Positions 16,301 through 25,846 of a stretch of 64,000 bases of DNA are shown one piece after another; within the stretch, counting starts at the first letter, position 1; every line of letters begins with the position of its first letter. The translations under genes were made by a program, and so were the position numbers. The stretch comes from Bacteroidota bacterium. GTDB lineage: Bacteria; Bacteroidota; Bacteroidia; Bacteroidales; Lentimicrobiaceae. The notes under the pieces are model-generated. The model saw nothing but the letters and a program-made list of their open reading frames with translations. It did not search any database and was not told the origin of the DNA. Location: the NCBI GenBank assembly GCA_023434665.1, contig JAEYSM010000006.1, positions 1-64,000 on the forward strand, in the 5' to 3' direction.

Positions 16301-17548
16301 TCAATACCTTCCTCTGACCTCCTCATAGGTTTTACCATCAGGAAATATATCGGGAGCTGAATGTTTTGGATTATTTAAGAACTCCTCATCAGTCAAACTA
16401 TTCAGAAATGATTTTAGCTGAGCCTTTTCTAAAGGTGTGAGTTGATTTCCTCCATTAAGTGCATGATGCATTAAAGGGCTTATGTATTCAGACATTTGAA
16501 CCTGATGAGCATAAAAATCAATGACCTGATCAATTGTATGGAACCTTCCATCGTGCATATAAGGACCGGTAACAGTCGCATTTCTAAGAGTTGGAGCTTT
16601 ATAAACTCCTCTATCTAACTCATTCCCGGTTACACTATATCTGTCGAGGAAATCATTAAAAACAACATCCTTGCCATTATTGTAAAAGAGATTGGTTGTA
16701 AAAAGGGGATTTCCGCTACTTCCATGGCAATGAAAGCAGTCCCCACCTTCTTCTGTTGTGAAGAGAATAAAACCTGCCAATTCATCATCATTTAGCTGCA
16801 ACTCGCCGCTCATGTACCTGTCGAATCGGGAGTTGGCTGAAACAAGTGTTCTTACAAACTGTGCAATAGCTTTAGCTATTAGCTTGGTTGAAATTTTTTT
16901 ACTACCAAATGCATTGTAAAACAGTTCAGGATAACCAGGAGTATTCTGTAATAATTCATTAACAACTAATGTATCCCCGGCAAGTTCATGGGTGTGAACA
17001 ATTGTCTCGATGACAATACTTTCAATATTGCCTCCATAGTTAGTTTCATATTCAGGAGAAATAGCTCCATTCCAAGTATAACCATTGTGATTCCAAACCA
17101 GATTAATCAATGGTAATGCTGCATGAGCAGTCTGGGTACCATGAATACCTGCCGGCATCCCATCGGTGAAAGCTGGATTTACAAAACCGGGTTTGAAATT
17201 GTACTGTTGAACATGACAACTTCCACAGGACATTAAGGAATCGTGCTCTAACCTCCCTGATAAACGGCCGTCATAAAACAAAAAACGACCAAGCTTAACA
17301 CCTTCCACAGTAAGAGGATTGTCTGAAGGAATATTTAGTTTATCAGGGAAATGTGGCGGAATATTTAATATATAAGGGGTTGTTTTCCAATCGTCTTTCC
17401 CTTCTTTTTTTTCGCACGAAATAAAAAGGCCTGAAGTTATAAAGATTAGGCAAAAAGCTAAAATTCCTAATCTGATCCATAAAGAATCAGCTTTGGTTAT
17501 AAAATTTTGTCTTGAATCTTCAATTCTCATATCGCTTCGCTTGTACAC
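16301..17548 (-). CDS. Di-haem cytochrome c peroxidase (MauG/CcpA family)
   Basis: A 415-residue protein with two covalent haem motifs, CGSCH in the N-terminal domain and CFHCH in the C-terminal domain, plus the conserved YMHDGRFHTIDQVIDFY and GVYKAPTLRN segments. Such enzymes reduce hydrogen peroxide with electrons from a c-type cytochrome in the periplasm. A hydrophobic segment (about 26-44) ends in FISC, so Cys45 may be a lipidation site, though the stretch before it is long. A near-match to the -7 element (TAATTTAG, minus strand, 17571-17578) lies upstream. It shares its 3' boundary with the coiled-coil gene with no spacer. Confidence 0.92.
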   Translation of the reverse strand: MYKRSDMRIEDSRQNFITKADSLWIRLGILAFCLIFITSGLFISCEKKEGKDDWKTTPYILNIPPHFPDKLNIPSDNPLTVEGVKLGRFLFYDGRLSGRLEHDSLMSCGSCHVQQYNFKPGFVNPAFTDGMPAGIHGTQTAHAALPLINLVWNHNGYTWNGAISPEYETNYGGNIESIVIETIVHTHELAGDTLVVNELLQNTPGYPELFYNAFGSKKISTKLIAKAIAQFVRTLVSANSRFDRYMSGELQLNDDELAGFILFTTEEGGDCFHCHGSSGNPLFTTNLFYNNGKDVVFNDFLDRYSVTGNELDRGVYKAPTLRNATVTGPYMHDGRFHTIDQVIDFYAHQVQMSEYISPLMHHALNGGNQLTPLEKAQLKSFLNSLTDEEFLNNPKHSAPDIFPDGKTYEEVRGRY

Positions 17549-17609
17549 CCATTTATCTCTTGTTACTAAGCTAAATTAGACCTTTTTTCCATTCCATTGG
17601 GAATTGATG

Positions 17610-17617
17610 TAATTTTG
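17610..17617 (+). promoter_or_regulatory. Bacteroidota -7 element before the Smr gene
   Basis: TAATTTTG at 17610-17617 matches TAnnTTTG and lies 33 bp before the ATG at 17651. No convincing -33 element. Confidence 0.4.
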
Positions 17618-17650
17618 CTGTTCAAAATGTAGGACGCAAATTTTAAAAAG

Positions 17651-18811
17651 ATGGAATTGAAGGTTGGAGATAAAGTTAGATTTTTGAATGAAAAGGGTGG
17701 TGGAATTGTAGCCAAATTGATTAGCACTTCAATGGTCCATGTGGCAATTGAAGAAGGATTTGAAATCCCGGTAATGGTAACCGATCTGGTTAAAATAGAG
17801 CCTGGCAGTGCTGCCGACCGCTTTTTTGACAGACCGTTGAACGTTAATTTAGCATCTAAAAAAGAAGAACTGAATCCTCAGAATATTAGTACTCCATATG
17901 AAAATAAGAAGAGGAATAAAGAAGAAAAGGAAGAATTAAAAGAGGATTTATCAGGTGAAGAATATTATGCTCAGGAATCGAAACCTTTATTCAAACAAAG
18001 CGGTTCAGGTTATCCTGAAGCTGTTTGGTTGTTATGGGAACCTCATGATCAGAACCAGCTAATAATAGGGAATCTAGATATTACACTTGTCAACAACACT
18101 CCTTATGAAGTAATATATTCGCTGATACTAGTTGAAGATAATAACTTCCTGACAGGAACTCAATATGAAGTTGTATCACCGTATTCTAAATTCCATATTG
18201 AAACTATCAACAGGGATGATCTGGAACACTGGTCGAAAGGAATCATACAAATATTATTTCATCCGGCAACGGGACAAGAACTGCTGCAGCCATTGCAGTC
18301 AAAGTTTGCGGTGAAGCCAACCAGATTTTATAAAGACACCAGTTATCAGGAATTTAAGCTAACAGGTTCGAAAGCCCTGGTTCTAAATCTCGGCGAAATT
18401 GCATCATTAAGGTCAATCCCTGAATTAAATACTGAAAAGTCAACGGTTGAACCATCAGCTCGACAAAAGATTGAGTTTATAGCTCCAACTGCTCTAATTG
18501 ATAAACACAGGATAGCACCCAAAGAGGCAGAGGTCGATTTGCATATTTCATCTCTTAGAAGCGACTACTCTACCATGCCCCAAAACGAGATCTTGATCTA
18601 TCAGCTCGAATACTTTCAGAGGATGCTTGAGAGTGCAATTGCATTTAACTACGATAAAGTAGTTTTTATTCATGGTATTGGTAATGGAATTTTAAAAAAT
18701 GCTATTGCTGATAAGTTGAAAGATTATGAAAATGTAGAATTAAGACGCGCTTCTTTTGCTAAATATGGTTATGGCGCCGTAGAGGTTCATATATCAGGAT
18801 CAAATGGTTGA
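17651..18811 (+). CDS. DUF2027/Smr domain protein
   Basis: A 386-residue cytoplasmic protein. The first 50 residues (VGDKVRFLNEKGGGIV...) form a small KOW/SH3-like module seen in DUF2027 proteins. A charged linker follows (about 75-115), then a beta-rich central domain. The C-terminal Smr domain, about 300-386, starts at VDLHISSL and contains FIHGIGNGILKNAI, which matches the DLHG and HGxGxG signatures. Smr domains bind or cut structured or collided RNA or DNA in the MutS2/SmrB families. Catalytic activity of this member is unproven. Length and order match Bacteroidota homologues. It is followed by rnpB after about 130 bp. Confidence 0.9.
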   Translation: MELKVGDKVRFLNEKGGGIVAKLISTSMVHVAIEEGFEIPVMVTDLVKIEPGSAADRFFDRPLNVNLASKKEELNPQNISTPYENKKRNKEEKEELKEDLSGEEYYAQESKPLFKQSGSGYPEAVWLLWEPHDQNQLIIGNLDITLVNNTPYEVIYSLILVEDNNFLTGTQYEVVSPYSKFHIETINRDDLEHWSKGIIQILFHPATGQELLQPLQSKFAVKPTRFYKDTSYQEFKLTGSKALVLNLGEIASLRSIPELNTEKSTVEPSARQKIEFIAPTALIDKHRIAPKEAEVDLHISSLRSDYSTMPQNEILIYQLEYFQRMLESAIAFNYDKVVFIHGIGNGILKNAIADKLKDYENVELRRASFAKYGYGAVEVHISGSNG

Positions 18812-18901
18812 TCTTTAGTGTAAATAACCAGAATTAGAGTTGAAGGTTTTACTTGACCTACTTATCTTATATCTGGATACAGAATTGGCTTAAAAATTGT
18901 G

Positions 18902-18909
18902 TATTTTTG
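18902..18909 (+). promoter_or_regulatory. Bacteroidota -7 element before rnpB
   Basis: TATTTTTG at 18902-18909 matches TAnnTTTG. The start site would be near 18916, about 25-35 bases upstream of the RNase P RNA core. No good -33 box. Confidence 0.45.
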
Positions 18910-18940
18910 CATTAAATAAGAGTTCTTTAAAAAACGGAAA

Positions 18941-19322
18941 ATCAATGTGTTCTGTCGCCGTAGGTTGATCTTATGGAGGAAAGTCGGGACAATACAGGGC
19001 AACCATACTTCCTAACGGGAAGGTTTCGCAACCGGCGAAAACAGCAAGTGCCACAGAAAATAACCGCCTAAGTTGTACCACGGTATAACCGGTAAGGGTG
19101 AAAATGTGGGGTAAGAGCCCACAATTTGGTTTGGTGACAAATCAAATGGGTAAACCTTATGGATTGAAAGACCAAATATACCCGGAAGATCTTAGGATCA
19201 GAAGCTGCCCGCTTCTTTCCGGGGGGGTAGGTCGTAAAAGGCTGCAGGTGACTGCTGTCTCAGATAAATGGCAGAAATTTCGGTTTCGACCGAAACACAG
19301 AATCCCGCTTACAGCATTGCAC
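18941..19322 (+). ncRNA. rnpB: RNase P RNA (class A)
   Basis: This is the catalytic RNA that trims the 5' leaders of tRNA precursors. Recognised conserved blocks are GGAGGAAAGTCGGGAC (18975-18990), ACAGCAAGTGCCACAGAAAA (19041-19060), GGTAAGGGTGAAAA, AGAAGCTGCC, GTAAAAGGCTGCAGGTGACTG and AGATAAATGGCAG (19262-19274, the universal 3' half of the P4 core), followed by AGAATCCCGCTTAC. Order and spacing are those of bacterial type A RNase P. The ends are approximate because the P1 helix is not clear. It has its own promoter-like element and terminator. A 90-codon frame inside it (19098-19367) is not a gene. Confidence 0.95.
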
Positions 19323-19337
19323 GGTACCGTTTTTTAC

Positions 19338-19386
19338 AAAGGGAGAATAACAGAAAAATTTCTGTAGTTCTCCCTTTCTTGGTTTT
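19338..19386 (+). terminator. Terminator of rnpB
   Basis: AAAGGGAGAA (19338-19347) pairs perfectly with TTCTCCCTTT (19368-19377). Inside, ACAGAAA pairs with TTTCTGT, giving a long rod-like hairpin followed by CTTGGTTTTT. Confidence 0.85.
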
Positions 19387-19504
19387 TATTGATCCCTATA
19401 CAGTTCTGGTTTCCGATTGCTTTCTTACACTACTTTGAGTTTATCGATACAATCCTGAAATTTATCGATAACTACTTAACTAAAATTCATTTTATTATGT
19501 TACA

Positions 19505-19512
19505 TATCTTTG
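19505..19512 (+). promoter_or_regulatory. Bacteroidota -7 element before the T9SS-exported protein
   Basis: TATCTTTG at 19505-19512 matches TAnnTTTG. The implied start near 19519 argues for translation from the ATG at 19540 rather than 19522. Confidence 0.45.
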
Positions 19513-19539
19513 TAATCAGACATGATCAAACTAATTCTC

Positions 19540-20448
19540 ATGAAGATATTTTACAAATTAAGTTTCCTTATTGCATTCGTAATAATTTCAGTGCAGCTTG
19601 CTGCACAGGATGATATTCCTAATCCCGGTTTTGAAAATTGGTCACAAGGTGAACCCACTGACTGGAATACATCGAACAGAAATCTTCTGGGTACTGATTT
19701 TATATGTGTAACTTCAGAAACAAATAACCCGCATAGTGGTAATATAAGTGCTAAACTCCAATCGGTGACTAAAAATATCTTTTTAGTAGGACCGGTTACC
19801 TTACCTGGTATTCTTACGCTTGGAGAGGTAATTGTAGATCTTATTAATATGACCGGTACAGTTGAAGGTGGAGTTCCTGTATCAGGGCAACCGGTTAAAC
19901 TTAGAGGCTATTTTAAGTATGATCCTCAAAATGGGGACTCTTGCATGATGGGAATTGGGCTAACAAGATGGAATGGAGTATCACGCGACACCATTGCATT
20001 TAGTTATAAAATAGTCGGCGATGCAATAAATGAATGGACTGAATTTTCCATACCAATTCATTATTTGCAGTGGGCGCAACCCGATACCATGAATATACTC
20101 TTTTCATCATCCTATATCCCAGCAGGGATGCCCGTTGGGCAAAGCTCACTCATTATCGATGATCTCTGGCTGGATTATAGTCAAGTAAGTATCCAGGATG
20201 CCGGATTTGATAAAAACACATTTCTTACAACTTCAGTTGATGGGAACTCATTAAATGTAATAAGCCAAAACGGGCAAATTAAAGAAGTTAAGATTTACTC
20301 ATTAACAAGTAATCTTGCCATATCTATAGGTAATGTTTATTCTAATGAATGCCGGATTAATATTGGAACCCTTGCTTCAGGTTTCTATGTTGCTCAAATC
20401 ACTATGTCTAACAGAGAATCAAAGACAATAAAGTTTTATCGGCATTGA
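19540..20448 (+). CDS. Secreted PCMD-like protein with type IX sorting domain
   Basis: A 302-residue protein from the ATG at 19540. The signal peptide (MKIFYKLSFLIAFVIISVQLAAQ) is followed by IPNPGFENWSQG, an opening common in Bacteroidota surface proteins with carbohydrate-binding-like domains. The C-terminal 70 residues end LASGFYVAQITMSNRESKTIKFYRH-like, that is a type IX secretion sorting domain with the GxYxxxI and KxxK pattern. It is therefore expected to cross the outer membrane and be attached or released. The ligand is unknown. An upstream ATG at 19522 would add six residues but lies almost at the predicted transcription start. Confidence 0.82.
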   Translation: MKIFYKLSFLIAFVIISVQLAAQDDIPNPGFENWSQGEPTDWNTSNRNLLGTDFICVTSETNNPHSGNISAKLQSVTKNIFLVGPVTLPGILTLGEVIVDLINMTGTVEGGVPVSGQPVKLRGYFKYDPQNGDSCMMGIGLTRWNGVSRDTIAFSYKIVGDAINEWTEFSIPIHYLQWAQPDTMNILFSSSYIPAGMPVGQSSLIIDDLWLDYSQVSIQDAGFDKNTFLTTSVDGNSLNVISQNGQIKEVKIYSLTSNLAISIGNVYSNECRINIGTLASGFYVAQITMSNRESKTIKFYRH

Positions 20449-20655
20449 CCTGAATTTTCCAAATTATCCTGAATGAAACAACCAGGAATTTCTTTTCGTT
20501 TCTACTTGGGCTTATACTAAGACAAAAGCTATATCGTTACTTCTCTGTGCATCCATTTTGGAATGAGCATTTTGTTCTGTTAATATTTTGAAGCCAGTCA
20601 GCTACAAAATCGACCTTTAATAAGCGTAAATTAGCAATCGGTAAAAAAACTGCGC

Positions 20656-23600
20656 ATGAAACCTAATATCCTATTATTAAGTATCTTTTTTTCATCAATA
20701 TTGTGGCTTTCAATTTCAGCACAACAAACTATCAATCAGAATTCTCCTTTAAATTCGGCTAATGATTTGGTATTAAAGGAGCATTATGCTCCAGCTCACT
20801 TTGCATATGCCCGTTTAGCTAAAGCAGATGATTTGTTGTTAGAATACGATGTTGACAAAGAATACAATGCAGCAAGTGCTTCGGCTGAATTGCAACACGG
20901 TGATGCTGAAAAATTATTGGAAGAATTCATCGAAAAACACCCTACAAGTACAAGAAATAACAGGGTTTGGCTGCAACTTGGCCATCTTTACTTCCGTAAC
21001 AATACTTTCAGAAGTGCTCTCGATGCATACGAAAACGTTTCTACATCGGAATTAAACAAGGAAGAAAAAGCTGAATTCACATTTAAACGCGGATATTCAA
21101 ATTTCAGAAGCGGGAATACTGATAAAGCAGTCGCAGATTTCTCGAAAATAAAAGATACACAAACAAAGTACACTGGACCAGCTACCTATTATTATGCTCA
21201 TATAATGTATGAACAAGGCAATTATGAAACAGCCCTGAGGGATTTTGAAAAACTCCGATCTGATGAGACGTTTAAAGCAGTTGCCCCCTATTACATGATT
21301 CAAATTTACTATACACAAGGCCGGCATGAAGAGATGCTTGCAATGGCTAATCCATACCTTGAAGGCACTCGAAATAAAAGAACTAACGAAATGCTTCGAC
21401 TTGTTGCCGATGTCAATTATAGAAAGGGTAACTATGATGAATCCATTAAGTTGATGGAAGAGTATAACAGAACCAACAGAAATAAACTGGAACGCGAAGA
21501 TCATTATATGTTGGGATATTCTTACTATGCAACCAATCAATTTGAAAAAGCAATATCTGAATTTCAATCAGTTGCCAATGGCAGTGATAGTCTTGCACAG
21601 AATGCATATTATCACTTGGGTGACAGCTATCTAAAAACTGATCAAAAGCAATTTGCAGCCAATGCCTTTGTAGCTGCATGGAAAATCCCTTTAAAAACAG
21701 ATATTGCAGAAGATGCTCTTTTCAATTATGCCAAATTATCTGTTGAGCTTTCAAACAACCCTTATAATGAAGCCATTAAAGCATTGCAACAATATCTGCA
21801 AGAGTATCCTGGATCGCCCAGAAAAAATGAAGCTTATACCTATCTGGCCAATTTATACCTTGTAACGCGTAATTACGAAGATGCACTTAAAACCCTGGAG
21901 TCAATAGATACACGAAATGCCGAACAGAATACCATTTACCAGAAAATCACCTATTACCGTGCTCTGGAGTTATTTAATGAACAAAAGTATTATGATGCCA
22001 TCGGTTTGTTCAAGAAATCAATAGAAAATAAAACAGACCCTGCTGTTGCTAAAAGTGCATTATTCTGGCAGGGTGAATCATATTATCGTCTTGAGCAATA
22101 TGAGGTATCTCGTAACTATTTCCGCGAGTTTGTTCAAACATCCCAGGGAGATAAAAACTATGCAAATGCCCAGTATAACCTTGCATACTCGCATTTTAAA
22201 TTAAAAGATTATTTACAGGCACAAAAAGCATTCAGCTCATTTCTTTCATCTAATCAATCAGATGTAAAACTGCAGCAGGATGCTAGGTTGCGTCTTGCTG
22301 ACTGTCATTTCATGATGAAACAATACACCCAGGCAGCAAGTATTTATGATCAGGCAGCCGTTAGCCGAAATGCAGAGGCTGATTATGCTCTTTATCAAAA
22401 ATCGATCGCAACAGGACTTTTGGGCGATAACAACCAGAAAATTAATTCATTACAACAGCTATTAAAGAACTATCCAAAGTCACCATATGCTGATAATGCT
22501 CAATTCGAAATAGGCAGGACTTATCTAAGTACGCGGAGAAATAATGAGGCCTTGAGCTCATTCCAAAAACTTATCAGTGATTACCCGAAAAGCAGTCTGG
22601 TAAGGGAAGCTCTTCTTAATATTGGGCTTATCTATTACAATACTGATCGCGACCAATTAGCGCTTGAAACTCTTAAAAGGATCGTTAAAGATTACCCATC
22701 TACTGAAACCTCCAGAGAAGCACTTGCATTGATCAAGAATATCCATGTGGAGCAAAACACCGTTGATCAGTATGTGACATATGCTGAAGATGTTCCTTTT
22801 GCTAATATTTCAAAATTAGAGCAAGATTCGCTAATATTTACTGCTTCTGAATCCAGATATATGAGTGGGGATTGTGAACGGGCATTACCCGGCTTTATCT
22901 CATATCTTGAGAAATTTCCCCAGGGAAGCTTTTCACTTAACGCACATTATTATAAAGCTGATTGCGAAAGTCGTGCAGGGCAATATTCCGAAGCTCTTAA
23001 GAGCTACGAGGCCATTATTAGCAGACCTCGTAACCAGTACACTGAGAATTCAGCCCTTAAAGCTTCGTCTATTCTTTATAATTTGAAAGATTATCAAAAG
23101 GCACTTGCCATGTTTCAACGATTAGAAGAAAGTGCCGAAAGCAGATCGAATCTTAATGAAGCTGTTGTTGGACTTATGCGCTGTAACTATCATTTGGGGA
23201 ATTATGGACAGGCTATCCTTTATGCACAAAGAATAATGGATAACAATCAGGTTTCGGGTTCAGTAATAGCTGAAGCTCACTTAATTACGGGAAGATCGGC
23301 AATGGCCTTAGGAAGAACAGAACAAGCAAGGTCATCTTTCCAGGAAACTCTTAAGAATTCAACCGGCGAACCGGGTGCAGAGGCGCTCTACAATCTGGCT
23401 GAAATCTCTTTTAATATGAAGGAATATGGCAAAGCCGAAGAACATATTTTCAAGCTATCTTCTGATTTTCCCTCATACCAATATTGGTTGGCAAAAGGGT
23501 TTATTTTACTTTCTGACATATACGTAATACAGGGTAACACATTCCAGGCACGACAAACTCTGCAAAGTATAATTGATAATTATACAGGAGAAGAACTGCG

Positions 23601-23703
23601 CCAGGTGGCTATCAATAAATTAAAAGAACTCAATTCCACCCTTGATACCAATAAAGGCAGTACCAGTGCTGAAGAAGCCGATGAAGAAATAATAATAAAA
23701 TAA
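20656..23703 (+). CDS. Large periplasmic TPR protein
   Basis: A 1015-residue exported protein: a signal peptide (MKPNILLLSIFFSSILWLSISAQ) followed by about 20 tetratricopeptide repeats of the Sel1/YbgF/BamD type, with recurring A-x-YxLG-x2-Y and FxxFL-x2-YP patterns (for example NEAIKALQQYLQEYPGSP and NNEALSSFQKLISDYPKSS). TPR superhelices hold peptide or protein partners, so this is probably a scaffold in the periplasm. Next comes a beta-barrel gene after 23 bp, and this order is recurrent in Bacteroidota genomes I know of. Partner and function are not known to me. The ATG at 20656 follows a weak -7-like sequence (TAAATTAG). Confidence 0.85.
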   Translation: MKPNILLLSIFFSSILWLSISAQQTINQNSPLNSANDLVLKEHYAPAHFAYARLAKADDLLLEYDVDKEYNAASASAELQHGDAEKLLEEFIEKHPTSTRNNRVWLQLGHLYFRNNTFRSALDAYENVSTSELNKEEKAEFTFKRGYSNFRSGNTDKAVADFSKIKDTQTKYTGPATYYYAHIMYEQGNYETALRDFEKLRSDETFKAVAPYYMIQIYYTQGRHEEMLAMANPYLEGTRNKRTNEMLRLVADVNYRKGNYDESIKLMEEYNRTNRNKLEREDHYMLGYSYYATNQFEKAISEFQSVANGSDSLAQNAYYHLGDSYLKTDQKQFAANAFVAAWKIPLKTDIAEDALFNYAKLSVELSNNPYNEAIKALQQYLQEYPGSPRKNEAYTYLANLYLVTRNYEDALKTLESIDTRNAEQNTIYQKITYYRALELFNEQKYYDAIGLFKKSIENKTDPAVAKSALFWQGESYYRLEQYEVSRNYFREFVQTSQGDKNYANAQYNLAYSHFKLKDYLQAQKAFSSFLSSNQSDVKLQQDARLRLADCHFMMKQYTQAASIYDQAAVSRNAEADYALYQKSIATGLLGDNNQKINSLQQLLKNYPKSPYADNAQFEIGRTYLSTRRNNEALSSFQKLISDYPKSSLVREALLNIGLIYYNTDRDQLALETLKRIVKDYPSTETSREALALIKNIHVEQNTVDQYVTYAEDVPFANISKLEQDSLIFTASESRYMSGDCERALPGFISYLEKFPQGSFSLNAHYYKADCESRAGQYSEALKSYEAIISRPRNQYTENSALKASSILYNLKDYQKALAMFQRLEESAESRSNLNEAVVGLMRCNYHLGNYGQAILYAQRIMDNNQVSGSVIAEAHLITGRSAMALGRTEQARSSFQETLKNSTGEPGAEALYNLAEISFNMKEYGKAEEHIFKLSSDFPSYQYWLAKGFILLSDIYVIQGNTFQARQTLQSIIDNYTGEELRQVAINKLKELNSTLDTNKGSTSAEEADEEIIIK

Positions 23704-23726
23704 GACTGTAACCCAAGATAACCATT

Positions 23727-25421
23727 ATGAGAAACCAGATTAGATTCGTTTCACTGATAATAGCTGTGACATTTCTATTTATATTTTCAGTTTCGAACGC
23801 CCAGAATATTCAGGAGGAAGTTACAGTCACTGCAGAGTTCGAGCCCAGCATACCAATTGTTTCCAAGCTACTGATGGAACCTCCTCAAGGAGAAAGTGAA
23901 GTCAAAATACCAACTATGGTATATAAAAATCAGGCCAGACCAATTGCAATTACACTGAATCCTGAAAATATAGCACCGGTAAAATTAGTTGGAGAACCCC
24001 AGAAAAAGTTATACAGGAATTATGTAAAAGCAGGTTTAGGAACATACACTACTCCACTGCTTGAGTTTTATGCCGGCTCATTGCGATCAAAGGAATACGC
24101 TCTTGGAGTTCATTTTAAACATTTATCATCTTCCGGAAAGATTGAGGGTTACCCATTGACCAATAACAGTTTAAATTTATTAAGTGTCAACGGTAAAAAG
24201 TTTCTTAATCAACACACACTATCAGGCGATGTGAACTACAGAAGAAATGTAGTTCACCATTACGGATTTAAAACCGGTGATTTTGATGCTTTGGAAGCTC
24301 CGGTGTATTACATATTCACTGATGATATGCTCAGACAACGATTTAATAGGATAGATGGAGGTGTGGGTATTAAATCCAACTATAAAGATGATGATATGTT
24401 GAATCACTTTGCATCAATCAGAGGAGGTTTCATTAATGATTTGTTTGGAACCAGTGAAACCGGATTTAAAGTCAGTGGAGGGGTAGATAAACAATTTGAA
24501 CTACTTGATTTTACTGACAATCAGAAAATAAGCCTTACAACCGATGTACAGTATACAAGGTATAAGGATTCAGTGCTTACGCAAAATAATACTCATATTG
24601 CACTTATGCCAAGCATTGGAACCAGTTTTAATGAGTATAGCATGACTGTGGGACTAAATCTGAATTTTAAACTGGATACTCTTTCAAAGGCATATCTGTT
24701 TCCATTTGTTGAAGGAAAATTAAAGATTATAAATGACGCACTTACTGCTCATGTTGGCATAACAGGTGGACTAAGAAGACAAAGTTTTGATGGACTGAGT
24801 AATGAGAATCCATTCGTTCAATCTGTGCTTCCATTGAAATACACTAGAGATAAATTTATTTTCTATGCCGGTCTGAGAGGGAGAATTTCCTCATTTGTGG
24901 ATATAAGTGCTCATGTGAAATCATCCTCCGTTGAAAATGCATATTTCTTTGTAAATGACTTTTCACAAGTACCTTATAATCGGTTTACGCTGATCCATGA
25001 CAATGGTAAGGTACTGGAATTCAGAGCAGATGCTCAATTTAGGTCTTCTGAAAAGATTATTATTAAAGCATTCGGAGAGGTTGTTTCATGGCAACTTGAC
25101 AGTTTGGAGAATGCATATCATGTACCCGCAACGCGAATTGGAACAGATATAACATACCAGCTTCAAAACAAGATCATTGCAAGAATAAACTTAACATATA
25201 ATGGCGACCAGTATGCCAGGGTTGTTAATACATCTGATATGTATGAGGATATTAAAATCAAAGGCTTTGCTGATATAAGTCTTGGCCTGGAATACAGATA
25301 TACCAAAGTATTATCCGGATTCCTAAATTTCAACAATATTACAAATACACGATACTTCAAATATTACAACTACCCCTCATACAGGTTTAATATAATGGGA
25401 GGTATTACATACTCATTTTAG
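23727..25421 (+). CDS. Outer-membrane beta-barrel protein paired with TPR protein
   Basis: A 564-residue protein. The signal peptide (ends SVSNAQ) is followed by a short periplasmic segment with EEVTVTAEFEPSIP and KLYRNYVKAGLGTYTTP, then by many amphipathic strands, and it ends with an aromatic residue in GGITYSF, the usual outer-membrane insertion signal. It resembles the barrel part of TonB-dependent receptors but has no recognisable plug domain. It begins 23 bp after the TPR gene, so the two are surely co-transcribed and may form one complex. Substrate or function unknown; assembly or transport of outer-membrane material is a hypothesis. Confidence 0.82.
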   Translation: MRNQIRFVSLIIAVTFLFIFSVSNAQNIQEEVTVTAEFEPSIPIVSKLLMEPPQGESEVKIPTMVYKNQARPIAITLNPENIAPVKLVGEPQKKLYRNYVKAGLGTYTTPLLEFYAGSLRSKEYALGVHFKHLSSSGKIEGYPLTNNSLNLLSVNGKKFLNQHTLSGDVNYRRNVVHHYGFKTGDFDALEAPVYYIFTDDMLRQRFNRIDGGVGIKSNYKDDDMLNHFASIRGGFINDLFGTSETGFKVSGGVDKQFELLDFTDNQKISLTTDVQYTRYKDSVLTQNNTHIALMPSIGTSFNEYSMTVGLNLNFKLDTLSKAYLFPFVEGKLKIINDALTAHVGITGGLRRQSFDGLSNENPFVQSVLPLKYTRDKFIFYAGLRGRISSFVDISAHVKSSSVENAYFFVNDFSQVPYNRFTLIHDNGKVLEFRADAQFRSSEKIIIKAFGEVVSWQLDSLENAYHVPATRIGTDITYQLQNKIIARINLTYNGDQYARVVNTSDMYEDIKIKGFADISLGLEYRYTKVLSGFLNFNNITNTRYFKYYNYPSYRFNIMGGITYSF

Positions 25422-25563
25422 CAAATGTGAACAATATCCTTAATCAATATTGGGACTTATTATAGGTTTTAATGACAGATGAGGTTTTGAGTTGTAAATC
25501 AAGCTTTAGAGAAGCTTCGAATCATTTTGCTCCATTTTTAATCTTATTCAATTGTAAAAATTG

Positions 25564-25571
25564 TATTTTTG
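25564..25571 (+). promoter_or_regulatory. Bacteroidota -7 element of the btuB operon
   Basis: TATTTTTG at 25564-25571 matches TAnnTTTG. A start about six bases downstream would fall right at the first base of the riboswitch P1 stem (25577). Confidence 0.5.
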
Positions 25572-25576
25572 CAATG

Positions 25577-25743
25577 GTATTGGTCCAGTAAAATGGATAA
25601 TTGGGAATGCCGTGAAATCCGGCAACAGTTCCCGCTGCTGTAAGTTCCTTATAAGGTTAGGTTTAATGTCACTATCTTAATTTCCTGCCCGGGATTGATG
25701 GGAAGGCACCAAAACCGGAACGAGTCAGAAGACCAGCCAATAC
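25577..25743 (+). ncRNA. Cobalamin riboswitch
   Basis: This leader RNA senses cobalamin and represses downstream genes when the vitamin is plentiful. The P1 stem is GTATTGG (25577-25583) with CCAATAC (25737-25743). The core has TGCCGTGAAATCCGGCAACAG (about 25608-25627), CCCGCTGCTGTAAG, a CACTA element, GGGAAGGC, and the B12 box GAGTCAGAAGACCAGCC (25722-25738). The order is that of the cobalamin riboswitch family. It lies upstream of a vitamin B12 receptor gene, which fits. Confidence 0.96.
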
Positions 25744-25748
25744 TTGTA

Positions 25749-25846
25749 GGATTTGTAGTTTACGGTGAATGAGCTGCACTCCGGTTTCTTCTATTTGTCC
25801 TGAGTATCAGATAGAATTCGATCGTAGCAACAAATCCCGCGTTTTT
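25749..25846 (+). promoter_or_regulatory. Candidate expression platform of the riboswitch
   Basis: GGATTTGT (25749-25756) is complementary to ACAAATCC (25830-25837), which is followed by CGCG and a run of six T. The pair could form a long-range terminator or antiterminator stem. The AAAGGAA directly before the ATG at 25861 could alternatively be masked by the RNA. Both are inference. Confidence 0.4.

Noticed and set aside
19098..19367. An 89-residue open frame
   Set aside because: It lies fully within the RNase P RNA and its terminator; the conserved RNA core explains the sequence, and no protein features are seen.
21097..21567. A 156-residue minus-strand frame
   Set aside because: It is the antisense shadow of the TPR repeats; the plus-strand protein has a signal peptide and repeat periodicity.
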